DNA from: JAHRVQ01 sp963976815
Lineage (GTDB): Bacteria; Pseudomonadota; Gammaproteobacteria; Pseudomonadales; Azotimanducaceae
Direction: 5' to 3'
Length of the DNA: 64,000 bases
Assembly: GCA_963976815.1 (NCBI GenBank)
Contig: CAXBLU010000003.1
Location: 248,001-312,000 of the forward strand
This document shows positions 18,343 through 27,577 of this stretch, piece by piece. A model generated the notes under the pieces. That model was given only the letters and a program-made list of their open reading frames with translations. It was not told the DNA's origin and did not search any database. A program made the translations under genes and the position numbers. Numbering within the stretch: position 1 is the first letter of the stretch; the number at the start of each line of letters is the position of its first letter.

Positions 18343-19587
18343 CTACAGAGAATTAAAAAGCGATAGATTCGATATTCGCGCAAAGCTCTGCTGCGCAGCT
18401 TCAAGCACAAAAGTCTCAAGGCTGAGGCGACTTACCGCCTCGGCAAAATCAACATCCTGTAGCTGCGATAATACGTCCTGACTAACAAGGTCAACCTGCT
18501 CGTGCAATGACTGGGTACTCTCAAGGGTATTCAGTCTTGCACCGACCTTACTCTGGGCTTCGAGAATGCTGGTTTGGGCATTGTCGATATTAGTTAGACT
18601 CGCAGAAACCAGATCAATCACCTGTTGTTTACCCAGTGGACTATCATCGAAACTTCTAAACCCTTCCACCATGCGACCTAAGGTTGTCAGTACACTTTGC
18701 TGGGAGGAAGACTCAATAATAAAACTGTCTCCTGGATCCGGTGTGCCCGTTATTCTGACGCCAATTCCCTGGAAGACAATCTGATCTCCCGATACAAATC
18801 GTTCATTTTGCAGGCCCTCAATCACCCGATTGTCCGAAGAGCGGCGCACGGTGTAATTGAGCCCCGGCGGTGAAATCAGATCCGCAGCACCAAATTCTAT
18901 ATAGGCATCTTCCGGATAAAATGCATCAAAGGTCTCCTGATCCAACACCTGTCCAACGGTGATATTCGCCGGTGGAACAGCCGTGTTACGGGGGTTATTG
19001 GTTGTGACAAAACTTTGCGAATCGGAATCAACTTCTTCAAAAAGTGCCTTGCCTGAATCCCGGGATGCGATATAGGTTGTCGCGCCTATTTGAACAAGCC
19101 GCTCTCCTTCATCACCCTGAAATTTGTAACCCCCACCCCCACCGTCTACAAAAGGCTGGGTATTGCCTTTGTAACCGGCAAAGATAAATTCTCCGTTAGC
19201 ATCCTTGGTATTAAATAGCCCGAGGAGTTCGCCCAGGCGGATATTCACTTCTTCCGCGAGAAACCCACGATCTTCCTGACTTAAAGAACCGTCACCCAGT
19301 TGAACGCCAATTTCCCTGACCCGCTGCAGAACGTCTGAGGCACCGGTCAATACAGAATCCTCAAGGGATAAGCGGTTTGTGACCGATATGATGTTTCGCT
19401 GATATTGCTCTCTGGACACAATTTCCTGATTAAGCTGCAATATACGAGTCGCCGCAACAGGGTCATCTGAGGGGCGGAGAAACTTCCGACCACTCGAAAT
19501 CTGCGCCTGTGTGTCATTCCCCGCATTGCTCACCCGCTGAATATCAGCAATGCCCCGGTTGAACGTTTGAATGGTCGTAATACGCAT
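18343..19587 (-). CDS. flgL: Flagellar hook-filament junction protein FlgL
   Basis: Junction protein (HAP3) between hook and filament, 414 residues, close to the usual length. It starts with the flagellin-like signature MRITTIQTFNRGIADIQRV, has a flagellin N-terminal domain to about residue 140 and a C-terminal helix (QDVDFAEAVSRLSLETFVLEAAQQSF) near 375-410. It is the last gene of the flg operon, 20 bases after flgK. Unlike FlgK, FliD, FlgE and flagellin in this locus, it is not enlarged. Confidence 0.96.
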   Translation of the reverse strand: MRITTIQTFNRGIADIQRVSNAGNDTQAQISSGRKFLRPSDDPVAATRILQLNQEIVSREQYQRNIISVTNRLSLEDSVLTGASDVLQRVREIGVQLGDGSLSQEDRGFLAEEVNIRLGELLGLFNTKDANGEFIFAGYKGNTQPFVDGGGGGYKFQGDEGERLVQIGATTYIASRDSGKALFEEVDSDSQSFVTTNNPRNTAVPPANITVGQVLDQETFDAFYPEDAYIEFGAADLISPPGLNYTVRRSSDNRVIEGLQNERFVSGDQIVFQGIGVRITGTPDPGDSFIIESSSQQSVLTTLGRMVEGFRSFDDSPLGKQQVIDLVSASLTNIDNAQTSILEAQSKVGARLNTLESTQSLHEQVDLVSQDVLSQLQDVDFAEAVSRLSLETFVLEAAQQSFARISNLSLFNSL

Positions 19588-19607
19588 GAATGATCTACCT
19601 GAATGAT

Positions 19608-22600
19608 CTACCTGAATGTACTAAGCAATGTATCGAACAAGGTTCTCGCTACGGAGATGACCTGGGCTGAAGCGTTATAAGCCAACTCGTACTTAATCAA
19701 GTCCGCGGCTTCTTCATCGAGGCTAACACCGGAAATAGCGTCCCGGGCAAGCTGAGATTGAAGCAGTAAAGCCTCACTGGCTTCTGCATTCACCTGGCTC
19801 TGTGCTGTTCTTGCACCTACAACTTCAACAAGTCGACCATAAGAATCCTGCATGGTGACACTCGAGCCTTCGAGAATTTTTTGGGTTTCAATTGCCGTCA
19901 AGGCAAGGCCATTACGATTATCGGAAACGCCATCCGTGTTGAACTCAACCACAAACTTATCGCCGGCCTGGGCAATACCATCAATTGTAATTTGGTAACC
20001 AAGATAAGTGCTGCGAGCTTCGGGATTTGCGGTAAACAGATTACCGGTTACCTGGGTCGCACTAGAGCCAAGACTGACACCCTCCTCCATGACCACATCT
20101 AACACACCACCGACGGTGACTTCATTTCTCACTTCCGCGCCGACGGAACTGTCAGGTGTCAAACCCAGGGCGAGGTTCAAGCCGGGAGACACATCGATGA
20201 TTTGAATATTGGCGTCTGCACCCCGGGTACTTGTCGTAAGGCTTATCTGGCCCTGGAGATCCATCGAGACAACAATGTCACCGTTACTAATATTTGATGC
20301 GTCAATTTTTGTTTGTAACTCACGCACCACATCGGAACCCAACACCTGATTGCCACCGAGGAATATCTCCTCGGTTGTACTACCGTTCACATTGAGACTC
20401 AGGCGGTATGGACCACCAAGCGTAAAATCGTAACCCGCGGAAACGTCCGCGGTGCCCGTGAGTTCTGCAGGTGTACTACCACCCGCACCACTAATCGGCA
20501 GCGTACCGCCGAATTCGTCGGTTAATAGGAATCGGTCACCGGCATCACCTCGAACCCCAACGGTAATGTCATCCCCGGCAATTGAGGTCAACACAAGCGT
20601 CTCACCATCACTTCTCGCCGAAATCCCAGCGAGGGCAAACTGATCATTTGCCGCAATCAGATCTGCGAGATAGTTCGGTGACAGCAACTCGGGTTCGTTC
20701 AGGTCCGCCGGATTATTTAAGGTAATGCCGTTGATGGTAATGACCATCGGCAGCACACTGTCTTCGGAATTTTCAAATTCTGACAAACTCACTGTGGTCA
20801 CAGCACTGGCGGTAACGCCTGTTAATGCGTTCAGCCCCCGGGCAATTGAAGACGCCGGGTCTCCAGCCGCAACTTCAATGGATGGCTGAACACTAACAAT
20901 ACCGGTATTCGGATTTACACTGGTAATTGTTATGGTCTCGTTGGCATAACCATTGGTTGTTGTTTCGATCGGCGCTAACGAGACATTATTCGGTAAGCGA
21001 CCGGCCAACACGCCATCGCTGGTGACCGAGGTTTGTCCGGCCGATGACGGCAGCATCTGATTCTGAATGCCAGGGGTAAATCGTTGGTTACGCAGAGGTG
21101 GAACTAGATCAACGGGTTTAGCTGGATTTGTGTTGTCCATCACATTGTAGGTTTCTGGGCTGGTAAACACGATCACCAGCGGCGGAGCCAGTTCACCAGG
21201 CACATCAAAGGATGGCGTTGTGACGTCAACCGCCTGGGTTGAGACAATCTTGGCTGAACCGTTATTACCTAAACTCGCCTGACCACTTATGGCCGAGGCC
21301 ACCGCCAGTCGCTCCGGGCGTTCAATTTCCACCAGAATATCTCTGCCGCCAAATCGAGTGGGCTGCACCAAAAATCGGTCACCTTCCTGGATAGCGCCCT
21401 GCTCAACATTGATGACAAATCCTTCCGCTTCAATGGTGTCCGGCAGTGCGCCGGACAAGATGCCTTTCTGAACCGTTTCACCATCACGACTCAGGACATA
21501 ACGCTGACCACCCGGCCCTGGGAACGACAGAACATAGTCGGACTCCGTCAGTTGATTGGTATCTGAGATGGTGACACTCAATTGGGTCTCGTTGCCGGAC
21601 CGATTGTCCTTGTCCGCCTGCACTCTGGCCCGGGTATTTTGCGCTGAGTTGATGTCCGCAAAAAAAAGCCCGCCAAATAATCCATCCAGATCAAGACCCA
21701 GCGCGTGCTGCTTATTCACACTATCGGCAATGGTTAAGGCAATACGACCAACACTGTTTATCGTCTGATCTAAAATCTGATCCCGAAAATTTAGAATGCC
21801 CCCCAACTGACCACCTGTAATCAATTGGGTTACCGTCTGCTGGACATTGCCACTGACAAAGGCAAGATCCTGACGAAACGGATCCGTTTCACCGGGCACG
21901 GCCTCTAGCCGACTTGCCCGATCGCCTACCACCAGCCCTTGACCACTACCAATAAACACATCAACGGCGTTTTGTTCTTTTGCTACAACATTGACCGAAA
22001 CAAGTTCCGACAACTGTCGTAACAACTCATCCCGTCTATCCAGCAAATCGTTGGGCGCAGAGTTCTGGCCCCGGCCAGAAGCCGCTACAATGTTTTTGTT
22101 CAGGTCGGCAATACCCTGGGCAAGACTCGATACTTCACTGGCGATGGTATCTAGTTGCTTGTTCAAGGTGTCGTTGTGTTGTTCCAGCCGGGATTGAACC
22201 GTACTAAACCTTTGTACCATGCCTTCTGCTTCACTAATCACAAGCTGCCGAACGGGTACAGAGGTGGGATCATCCGCTGCGGCGTGTAACGATCCAAAAA
22301 AATTCTGGATCCCAGGCGCAAGCCCAGTTGTCACATCCGCCAGCAAAGAGTCAATTTGTTCAATGTTATTGGAGAAGGATTCCAGCTCCTGATAAACACT
22401 ACTGTCCAGTCGCAATTGACTGACGGTAAAATCATCTACAACACGGCGGACACCTTCAACCTCAACGCCGCTGCCCTGATACCCCGCACCGGAAAACTGG
22501 GGGGTGGTTGCAGCTTGATCAACGGTCTGACGACTGTAGCCCGGTGAGTCCGCATTTGAAATGTTATGACCAACGGTACGCAGCGCTGCTTGATTCGCCA

Positions 22601-22643
22601 ATAAGCCACTTACACCAATGTTTAGAAGTGATGCCGATGACAT
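19608..22643 (-). CDS. flgK: Flagellar hook-filament junction protein FlgK, enlarged
   Basis: Junction protein (HAP1), 1011 residues against about 550-680 in most relatives. Canonical ends are present: N-terminal LLANQAALRTVGHNISNADSPGYSRQ and C-terminal LIKYELAYNASAQVISVARTLFDTLLSTFR-type helix. The central 700 residues are beta-rich. A module at about 727-828 (GGPYRLSLNVNG, alanine/isoleucine helix, GDIVVSMDLQGQISL) resembles the repeats of FliD and flagellin encoded nearby. The start lies one base after the flgJ stop, so the two are coupled. Confidence 0.96.
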   Translation of the reverse strand: MSSASLLNIGVSGLLANQAALRTVGHNISNADSPGYSRQTVDQAATTPQFSGAGYQGSGVEVEGVRRVVDDFTVSQLRLDSSVYQELESFSNNIEQIDSLLADVTTGLAPGIQNFFGSLHAAADDPTSVPVRQLVISEAEGMVQRFSTVQSRLEQHNDTLNKQLDTIASEVSSLAQGIADLNKNIVAASGRGQNSAPNDLLDRRDELLRQLSELVSVNVVAKEQNAVDVFIGSGQGLVVGDRASRLEAVPGETDPFRQDLAFVSGNVQQTVTQLITGGQLGGILNFRDQILDQTINSVGRIALTIADSVNKQHALGLDLDGLFGGLFFADINSAQNTRARVQADKDNRSGNETQLSVTISDTNQLTESDYVLSFPGPGGQRYVLSRDGETVQKGILSGALPDTIEAEGFVINVEQGAIQEGDRFLVQPTRFGGRDILVEIERPERLAVASAISGQASLGNNGSAKIVSTQAVDVTTPSFDVPGELAPPLVIVFTSPETYNVMDNTNPAKPVDLVPPLRNQRFTPGIQNQMLPSSAGQTSVTSDGVLAGRLPNNVSLAPIETTTNGYANETITITSVNPNTGIVSVQPSIEVAAGDPASSIARGLNALTGVTASAVTTVSLSEFENSEDSVLPMVITINGITLNNPADLNEPELLSPNYLADLIAANDQFALAGISARSDGETLVLTSIAGDDITVGVRGDAGDRFLLTDEFGGTLPISGAGGSTPAELTGTADVSAGYDFTLGGPYRLSLNVNGSTTEEIFLGGNQVLGSDVVRELQTKIDASNISNGDIVVSMDLQGQISLTTSTRGADANIQIIDVSPGLNLALGLTPDSSVGAEVRNEVTVGGVLDVVMEEGVSLGSSATQVTGNLFTANPEARSTYLGYQITIDGIAQAGDKFVVEFNTDGVSDNRNGLALTAIETQKILEGSSVTMQDSYGRLVEVVGARTAQSQVNAEASEALLLQSQLARDAISGVSLDEEAADLIKYELAYNASAQVISVARTLFDTLLSTFR

Positions 22644-22644
22644 A

Positions 22645-23520
22645 CTATTCGCTCCTCATGGTCAGGTGGGTGCTCTTTAAGTCACCTAATACCCTGGCAA
22701 TTTTTTGACCGTAGCGGGGATCAGTTGCGTACCCGCCCTGCTCCAACCCGGCCGTAAAGTCTTTAATGGTTTGCGCGCCCGCGACACCGTTATATCGATC
22801 ATTGCCTTTGATCAAGGCGGCATAGTCGCGAAGGGCTGATTCGTAGTCGGGATACACCTTAAATTGGCTGCTGACCTTTGCGGCAACACCGGACTCAACT
22901 TCAACTGAATCGATGCTGACGGTTGGGCCTTGCCAGGCCGAATTGGCTTTAATCCCAAACAGGTTATGACTATTAGTGCCGTCCCCGGTAAACATCACGT
23001 GCTGGCCCCAACCCGTTTCTAACGCCGCCTGGGACACAATAAACTCTGCTTTGGTATCGAGCGCCTTGGCAGCTGCCTCCGCCTTCGGTAGCAGGGCTTC
23101 AACAAATTGCGCGGGCCCATCAAATCCGGCACGACGTTCGGCTGGGAAAATCTGTTTTTCAGAAGCGCCCATCTCTAGCTCATAGCCGGTGGAAGCGGGG
23201 CCCGGTGTAAACTGACGCATTAAAAGATCTGCAATACCAAGACCGCCATTTTTACTCAACGATACACTCAGCTTTTCGTCGAGCATGTCTTCATACATTT
23301 TGCTTTCGAATGAATTGAAATAGTTTCCCTCACTTAAGGTCCGATTGGCGGAACGCATGGACTTCATCATCATGTTCATAAACAACGACTCAAACTCTTC
23401 CGCAACAGCCTTTAGCGCTTCAGGATTGTTGGTTTCTTTTGCCGCTTGCAAACGACCGACTTCCGGGGCCGAGGCAAGCTGATGACTCATGTCCATTCGG
23501 CTTTCAAGGGCAAAACTCAT
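22645..23520 (-). CDS. flgJ: Peptidoglycan hydrolase FlgJ
   Basis: Periplasmic rod-capping protein that opens the peptidoglycan for the rod, 291 residues. Residues 30-110 are the rod-binding domain (AVAEEFESLFMNMMMKSMR). From about 145 on lies a glucosaminidase/muramidase domain with catalytic Glu in SQAALETGWGQ. This is the two-domain type of beta- and gammaproteobacteria. Its ATG overlaps the TGA of flgI (ATGA). Confidence 0.95.
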   Translation of the reverse strand: MSFALESRMDMSHQLASAPEVGRLQAAKETNNPEALKAVAEEFESLFMNMMMKSMRSANRTLSEGNYFNSFESKMYEDMLDEKLSVSLSKNGGLGIADLLMRQFTPGPASTGYELEMGASEKQIFPAERRAGFDGPAQFVEALLPKAEAAAKALDTKAEFIVSQAALETGWGQHVMFTGDGTNSHNLFGIKANSAWQGPTVSIDSVEVESGVAAKVSSQFKVYPDYESALRDYAALIKGNDRYNGVAGAQTIKDFTAGLEQGGYATDPRYGQKIARVLGDLKSTHLTMRSE

Positions 23521-24626
23521 CAGATAACCACCAGCTCAGCTTTTAATGCACCGGCTTGCTTTAAACCTTCCAAAATTGCCATCAAATCCCCCGGCGCTGC
23601 GCCCACCTGATTCACCGCGGCAACAATATCCTCGAGGGAAACGCCGGGATTAAAGTGGAACATGCGATTGTTTTCCTCCTCCACGTCGACTTCCGATTGA
23701 GGCACCACAACGGTTTCACCTTCACCAAGCGCATTGGGCTGACTAACACCGAAGGACTCTGAAATTGTCACCGTCAAGCTGCCATGGGTTACCGCCGCCG
23801 GAGACACCTCAACGTGCTGACCAATAATGATGGTGCCGGTGCGCGAATTAATGATCACCTTGGCGGCCGCTTCACCGGCTTCCACCTGGAGGTTTTCTAG
23901 GACCGAAAGATAAGAAACACGTTCGTTTGCGCTAATCGGCGCACTGACTCGAACGGAACCGCCATCGAGGGCGTAGGCAACATCTGGACCAAGCAATTCG
24001 TTAATCAAATCTGAAATACGCTTTGCCGTGGTGAAATCTGGCTGATGCAAATTGAAGGTCAGGTCGCCCTGCATAAAGCCGGAAGGCGGTTCTCGCTCGA
24101 CCATCGCACCGTTTGGAATTCGCCCAACACTCGGTACATTCACGGTTATCGATGAGCCATCAGACCCCTCGGCGCCAAAGCCACCCACCACAAGATTACC
24201 CTGTGCAATCGCGTAGACATTACCGTCAATACCTTTCAGGGGTGCAATCAACAATGATCCACCACGAAGGCTCTTCGAGTTACCAATAGAGGACACCGTA
24301 ATGTCGATCGTTTGGCCGGGCTTTGCAAAAGCAGGTAGATCCGCATGAATCGCAACGGCAGCGACATTCTTGAGCTGAGGTGTAATACCGGCCGGTGGCG
24401 TGATGCCAAACCGTTTCATCATGTTGTTGAAGGTTTGAATTGTAAATGGCGTCTGGGTCGTCTGGTCACCGGTACCATCTAGTCCAACCACTAAACCGTA
24501 ACCGACCAGTTGATTGGAACGCACGCCGGCAATGCTCGCCATGTCTTTGAGTCGTTGTGCTTGAACTGGAAAAGTCACCAGACAAAATAACAATGTCGCG
24601 ATAATTGTTTTATTAAGGTCGATCAT
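23520..24626 (-). CDS. flgI: Flagellar P-ring protein FlgI
   Basis: Periplasmic P-ring subunit around the rod, 368 residues. The ATG start is supported by GGGAG seven bases upstream and gives a Sec signal peptide (hydrophobic TIIATLLFCLVTFPVQAQ). Conserved segments RLKDMASIAGVRSNQLVGYGLVVGLDGTGD and, near the C-terminus, NPGVSLEDIVAAVNQVGAAPGDLMAIL identify it. Length is normal. It lies 20 bases after flgH and overlaps flgJ. Confidence 0.96.
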   Translation of the reverse strand: MIDLNKTIIATLLFCLVTFPVQAQRLKDMASIAGVRSNQLVGYGLVVGLDGTGDQTTQTPFTIQTFNNMMKRFGITPPAGITPQLKNVAAVAIHADLPAFAKPGQTIDITVSSIGNSKSLRGGSLLIAPLKGIDGNVYAIAQGNLVVGGFGAEGSDGSSITVNVPSVGRIPNGAMVEREPPSGFMQGDLTFNLHQPDFTTAKRISDLINELLGPDVAYALDGGSVRVSAPISANERVSYLSVLENLQVEAGEAAAKVIINSRTGTIIIGQHVEVSPAAVTHGSLTVTISESFGVSQPNALGEGETVVVPQSEVDVEEENNRMFHFNPGVSLEDIVAAVNQVGAAPGDLMAILEGLKQAGALKAELVVI

Positions 24627-24646
24627 AAAAACTCCCGAGGCCACTG

Positions 24647-25327
24647 TTAGATACCAAACAAGGGGTTAACAAAAAACTTTGAGAACCATCCCATTTCGTT
24701 ACTATTGGCCAACGTACCCTTGCCACCGTAACTAATTCTGGCGTTGGCCATTTTGGTTGAGTCGATGGAATTGTTTGAGTCAACGTCTACCGGCCGGATC
24801 AATCCAGAAATGCGGATAAACTCATCTCCTTGATTGAGTCGCATCCACTTTTCTCCGCGAACCACAAAGCTTCCATTCGGTAATACTTCGGCTATCGTGA
24901 CCGCAATGTTGCCGCTTAAACTATTACTCTGATCACTGTCAGCGCTGCCGGAAAACTCAGACTCACTACCAAAATCCGTCAAACTCAAATTGTTTGCCGG
25001 TGGGACGGTGATGCGTTTACCCAAAATAGTCGGTTCAGCCATAGACGTGTTGCTGTCTTTGTTGAGTGAGGTTGAGGCCGACTTGGATGATTGGGTCTGT
25101 TCGTTTAGACGGACATTAATGATGTCGCCTACCCGCCGTGCAACAGCGTCATCGTAGAGTGACGTATAGCCACTGGTCGCAAATAAACTTCCGCTTGTTT
25201 GGGGCGCTGGAACCGCTGACACAGGATATTTCGGCGCGTAGAAGGGATCGTCCTGCATAGGTTGCTCAAGCCCCTGGCAACCCGCCAGTACCATGCTCAA
25301 GCCTACAATAAATATCTTCTTAGCCAT
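24647..25327 (-). CDS. flgH: Flagellar L-ring lipoprotein FlgH
   Basis: Outer-membrane L-ring subunit, 226 residues. The start is set by GGAGG six bases before ATG and by the lipobox LSMVLAGC that follows. Conserved GSLF, DIINVRLNEQTQSSKSASTS and the C-terminal GYGGKGTLANSNEMGWFSKF-like region (ISYGGKGTLANSNEMGW here) are clear. It is separated from flgG by a gene on the opposite strand, so it needs either read-through of that interval or its own promoter; a sigma-54-like TGGCA...TTGC upstream has spacing one base too short. Confidence 0.95.
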   Translation of the reverse strand: MAKKIFIVGLSMVLAGCQGLEQPMQDDPFYAPKYPVSAVPAPQTSGSLFATSGYTSLYDDAVARRVGDIINVRLNEQTQSSKSASTSLNKDSNTSMAEPTILGKRITVPPANNLSLTDFGSESEFSGSADSDQSNSLSGNIAVTIAEVLPNGSFVVRGEKWMRLNQGDEFIRISGLIRPVDVDSNNSIDSTKMANARISYGGKGTLANSNEMGWFSKFFVNPLFGI

Positions 25328-25585
25328 CTCTGCCTCCTGCTGCGACGCGGCAACATTGCCGGTTACGCTCAATTTTTCCCGCGCAATGGGCAATTTCTTG
25401 CCACTTATCTCGCGAATTTCTTTTCTATCGAGGTAAGAGCAGGATTCGGGCCAACGTTGGCTGGCTGTGCTTTATATCGGCTAGTAGATTGGCTTGTAGA
25501 ACGTCCTGCGGGTGCCTTAGTGAAGCGTGCTTATGGACAATGGCTGTGATACTTTTTTGGGTTCAATCTACGGACAAGGTACCCC

Positions 25586-26017
25586 ATGGGCTTTTGGCAG
25601 GATATGTTGGATGGCTACGTCAATGGCACCACTCCTGAACCCCTCGCAAACCAAAAGTTGGGGCTAGGCACTCTAGATGCATGGCATCCCGGCCATGTGT
25701 CGAAACGCTGGACGGTAGACCCTGAGCTGTTTCACGGTCGTGCGCTATTTGGTGGATATATTGCCGGTCTCGCAGATCAGGTGCTGGGCCTGGCCGCCAT
25801 GACTGTCCTTGAGGATGGCGTCTTTTTTGGTACCACGGATATGACCATTCATTATCTTGCACCGGTCACCGGCGGTGAACTCCGCATTGAAGGGTCCGTC
25901 GTCAAACAACGCAAGAAATCGATTTTTGTCGAGTGCTGCTTCTATCTTCAAAATGACCTGGTGGCCAAAGCCTCGGCTACCCAGGTGCTCTATGAACAAA
26001 AAAAACCAGCGAACTGA
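25586..26017 (+). CDS. PaaI-like hotdog-fold thioesterase
   Basis: Protein of 143 residues with the hotdog thioesterase pattern: HGRALFGGYIAGLADQVLGLAA (helix with the family glycines), TTDMTIHYLAPVTGG and a C-terminal strand ending KASATQVLYEQK. It probably hydrolyses an acyl-CoA; the substrate is unknown. It sits on the opposite strand between flgH and flgG and so interrupts an otherwise continuous flg operon; its 3' end is only 14 bases from the flgG stop. The upstream 190 bases hold no recognisable gene. Confidence 0.75.
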   Translation: MGFWQDMLDGYVNGTTPEPLANQKLGLGTLDAWHPGHVSKRWTVDPELFHGRALFGGYIAGLADQVLGLAAMTVLEDGVFFGTTDMTIHYLAPVTGGELRIEGSVVKQRKKSIFVECCFYLQNDLVAKASATQVLYEQKKPAN

Positions 26018-26031
26018 ACAACTAGATGTAT

Positions 26032-26817
26032 TTACAGATTCTGACTCACAAACTGCAGCATCTGGTCTGCGGTTGAAATCACTTTAGAATTCATCTCGTA
26101 GGCCCGTTGGGTCGAAATCATATTCACCAGTTCTTCGACCACATTAACATTCGAATTCTCCAGCGCACCCTGCTCAACCGTGCCTAATCCGTTAAGCCCA
26201 GGAGTCCCTTCCTGGGGGGCACCGCTGGCAGCGGTCTCACGAAACAGGTTGCCACCGACGGCTTGCAAGCCGGCGGGATTGACAAAATCGACCAATTGAA
26301 TGTTACCGATCTCCGTGGGGTTAACGTCTCCTGCTAATTGGACCGACACCGTACCATCGGATCCAATCGTGACGGACTGAGCCGCTTCTGGAACTGTCAT
26401 GGCGGGCTGGATCGGGTCACCTTTGGCGGTCACAATCTGGCCGTTGGCATCCAGATGAAACTGGCCGTCCCGGGAATAGCCAAGCGTTCCATCAGGTAGT
26501 TGTACCTGGAGAAAACCCCGCCCGTTAATTGCCACATCCAGGGCATTGTCGGTAATTTGAAGATCACCGGTGGTAAACACCTTTTGTGTCCCGGCAGCTC
26601 GGACCCCGGTACCCAGTTGTAATCCGGAAGGCAGTTGGGTTTCCTGGGATGCCTGGGCACCTGGCTGCTTTTGAATTTGATAAAGCAGATCCTGAAAAAC
26701 CGCGCGGTCTTTCTTAAAGCCCGTGGTGCTGACGTTGGCCAGATTGTTCGAGATGGTTGTCAGCGCAATATCCTGAGCGCTCAATCCCGTTTTACTTACC
26801 CATAGTGCTGATAACAT
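26032..26817 (-). CDS. flgG: Distal rod protein FlgG
   Basis: Distal rod subunit, 261 residues, normal length. N-terminal SALWVSKTGLSAQDIALTTISNNLANVSTTGFKKDRAVFQ-type rod signature (NNLANVSTTGFKKDRAVF), central DVAINGRGFLQVQLPDG and C-terminal SNVNVVEELVNMISTQRAYE are all present. It follows flgF after 13 bases. Its normal size contrasts with the enlarged hook protein encoded in the same operon. Confidence 0.97.
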   Translation of the reverse strand: MLSALWVSKTGLSAQDIALTTISNNLANVSTTGFKKDRAVFQDLLYQIQKQPGAQASQETQLPSGLQLGTGVRAAGTQKVFTTGDLQITDNALDVAINGRGFLQVQLPDGTLGYSRDGQFHLDANGQIVTAKGDPIQPAMTVPEAAQSVTIGSDGTVSVQLAGDVNPTEIGNIQLVDFVNPAGLQAVGGNLFRETAASGAPQEGTPGLNGLGTVEQGALENSNVNVVEELVNMISTQRAYEMNSKVISTADQMLQFVSQNL

Positions 26818-26830
26818 CGAGTTCGCCTCT

Positions 26831-27571
26831 TTAGTTAACCTGCAGCAATCGAGCTGAGGTCTGGTCGTTTTCTTCTGCGGTCTTCATCATCTTGACCTGC
26901 AATTCAAATTGTCGAGATAACGCTAAAATTTCTGTCATTTCCGATACGGCATTGACGTTACTGGTTTCTAAAAAGCCCGAGGACAATTGAATGCCCGGCG
27001 CCTCTGGCTCCAGCAAACCATCATTGCGGCGAAACAGACCGTCGGGGCCTTTCGAAATGTTTGCTGTGTCGGGGTTAACAAGCTTTATTCTGTTTACCTG
27101 GTTTAAAGCTTCCGGTGTCTGCCCCTGGCCCCGGATGGAAACCGTGCCGTCGGCTCCAATCTCGAGTTTTTCAAATGGTGGTATGACAATGGGTCCACCA
27201 TCACCCAGAATCGGAATGCCGGTGGCGGTTTTTAAGTTACCTAGATTATCGATGATAAGGTCGCCCGCACGGGTAAATGCTTCTTCGCCATTGGGGCCTT
27301 CAACGGCAATAAAGCCATCACCTTCCACTGCCACGTCGAGATCACGACCGGTTTCAATTAAGCTGCCGGGACGAAAGTCAGTGCCTGGATTTTCAGTCAG
27401 AGAATAGGCTCTGGATGGAAAATGCTCGCCAAAAACCTGCATGCTTCTCGCCTGAGCCAGGTCAGCACGAAAGCCCGTTGTTCTGGCGTTGGCCAGATTA
27501 TGGGAGTGAAGGGTTTGAGCCTTTGCATTGTGGCTGGCACCCGTCATGGACACATATAGCAGCTTATCCAC
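26831..27571 (-). CDS. flgF: Proximal rod protein FlgF
   Basis: Proximal rod subunit, 246 residues. It begins MDKLLYVSMTGASHNAKAQT and has the rod motif HNLANARTTGFRADLAQARS, central DVAVEGDGFIAVEGPNGEEA and a C-terminal helix SNVNAVSEMTEILALSRQFE. It lies six bases after the flgE stop within the flgBCDEFG operon. Confidence 0.97.
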   Translation of the reverse strand: MDKLLYVSMTGASHNAKAQTLHSHNLANARTTGFRADLAQARSMQVFGEHFPSRAYSLTENPGTDFRPGSLIETGRDLDVAVEGDGFIAVEGPNGEEAFTRAGDLIIDNLGNLKTATGIPILGDGGPIVIPPFEKLEIGADGTVSIRGQGQTPEALNQVNRIKLVNPDTANISKGPDGLFRRNDGLLEPEAPGIQLSSGFLETSNVNAVSEMTEILALSRQFELQVKMMKTAEENDQTSARLLQVN

Positions 27572-27577
27572 TGGTCA

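Noticed and set aside
25394..25420. Sigma-54-like TGGCA...TTGC upstream of flgH on the minus strand
   Set aside because: The GG and GC elements are nine rather than ten bases apart, which normally abolishes sigma-54 recognition.
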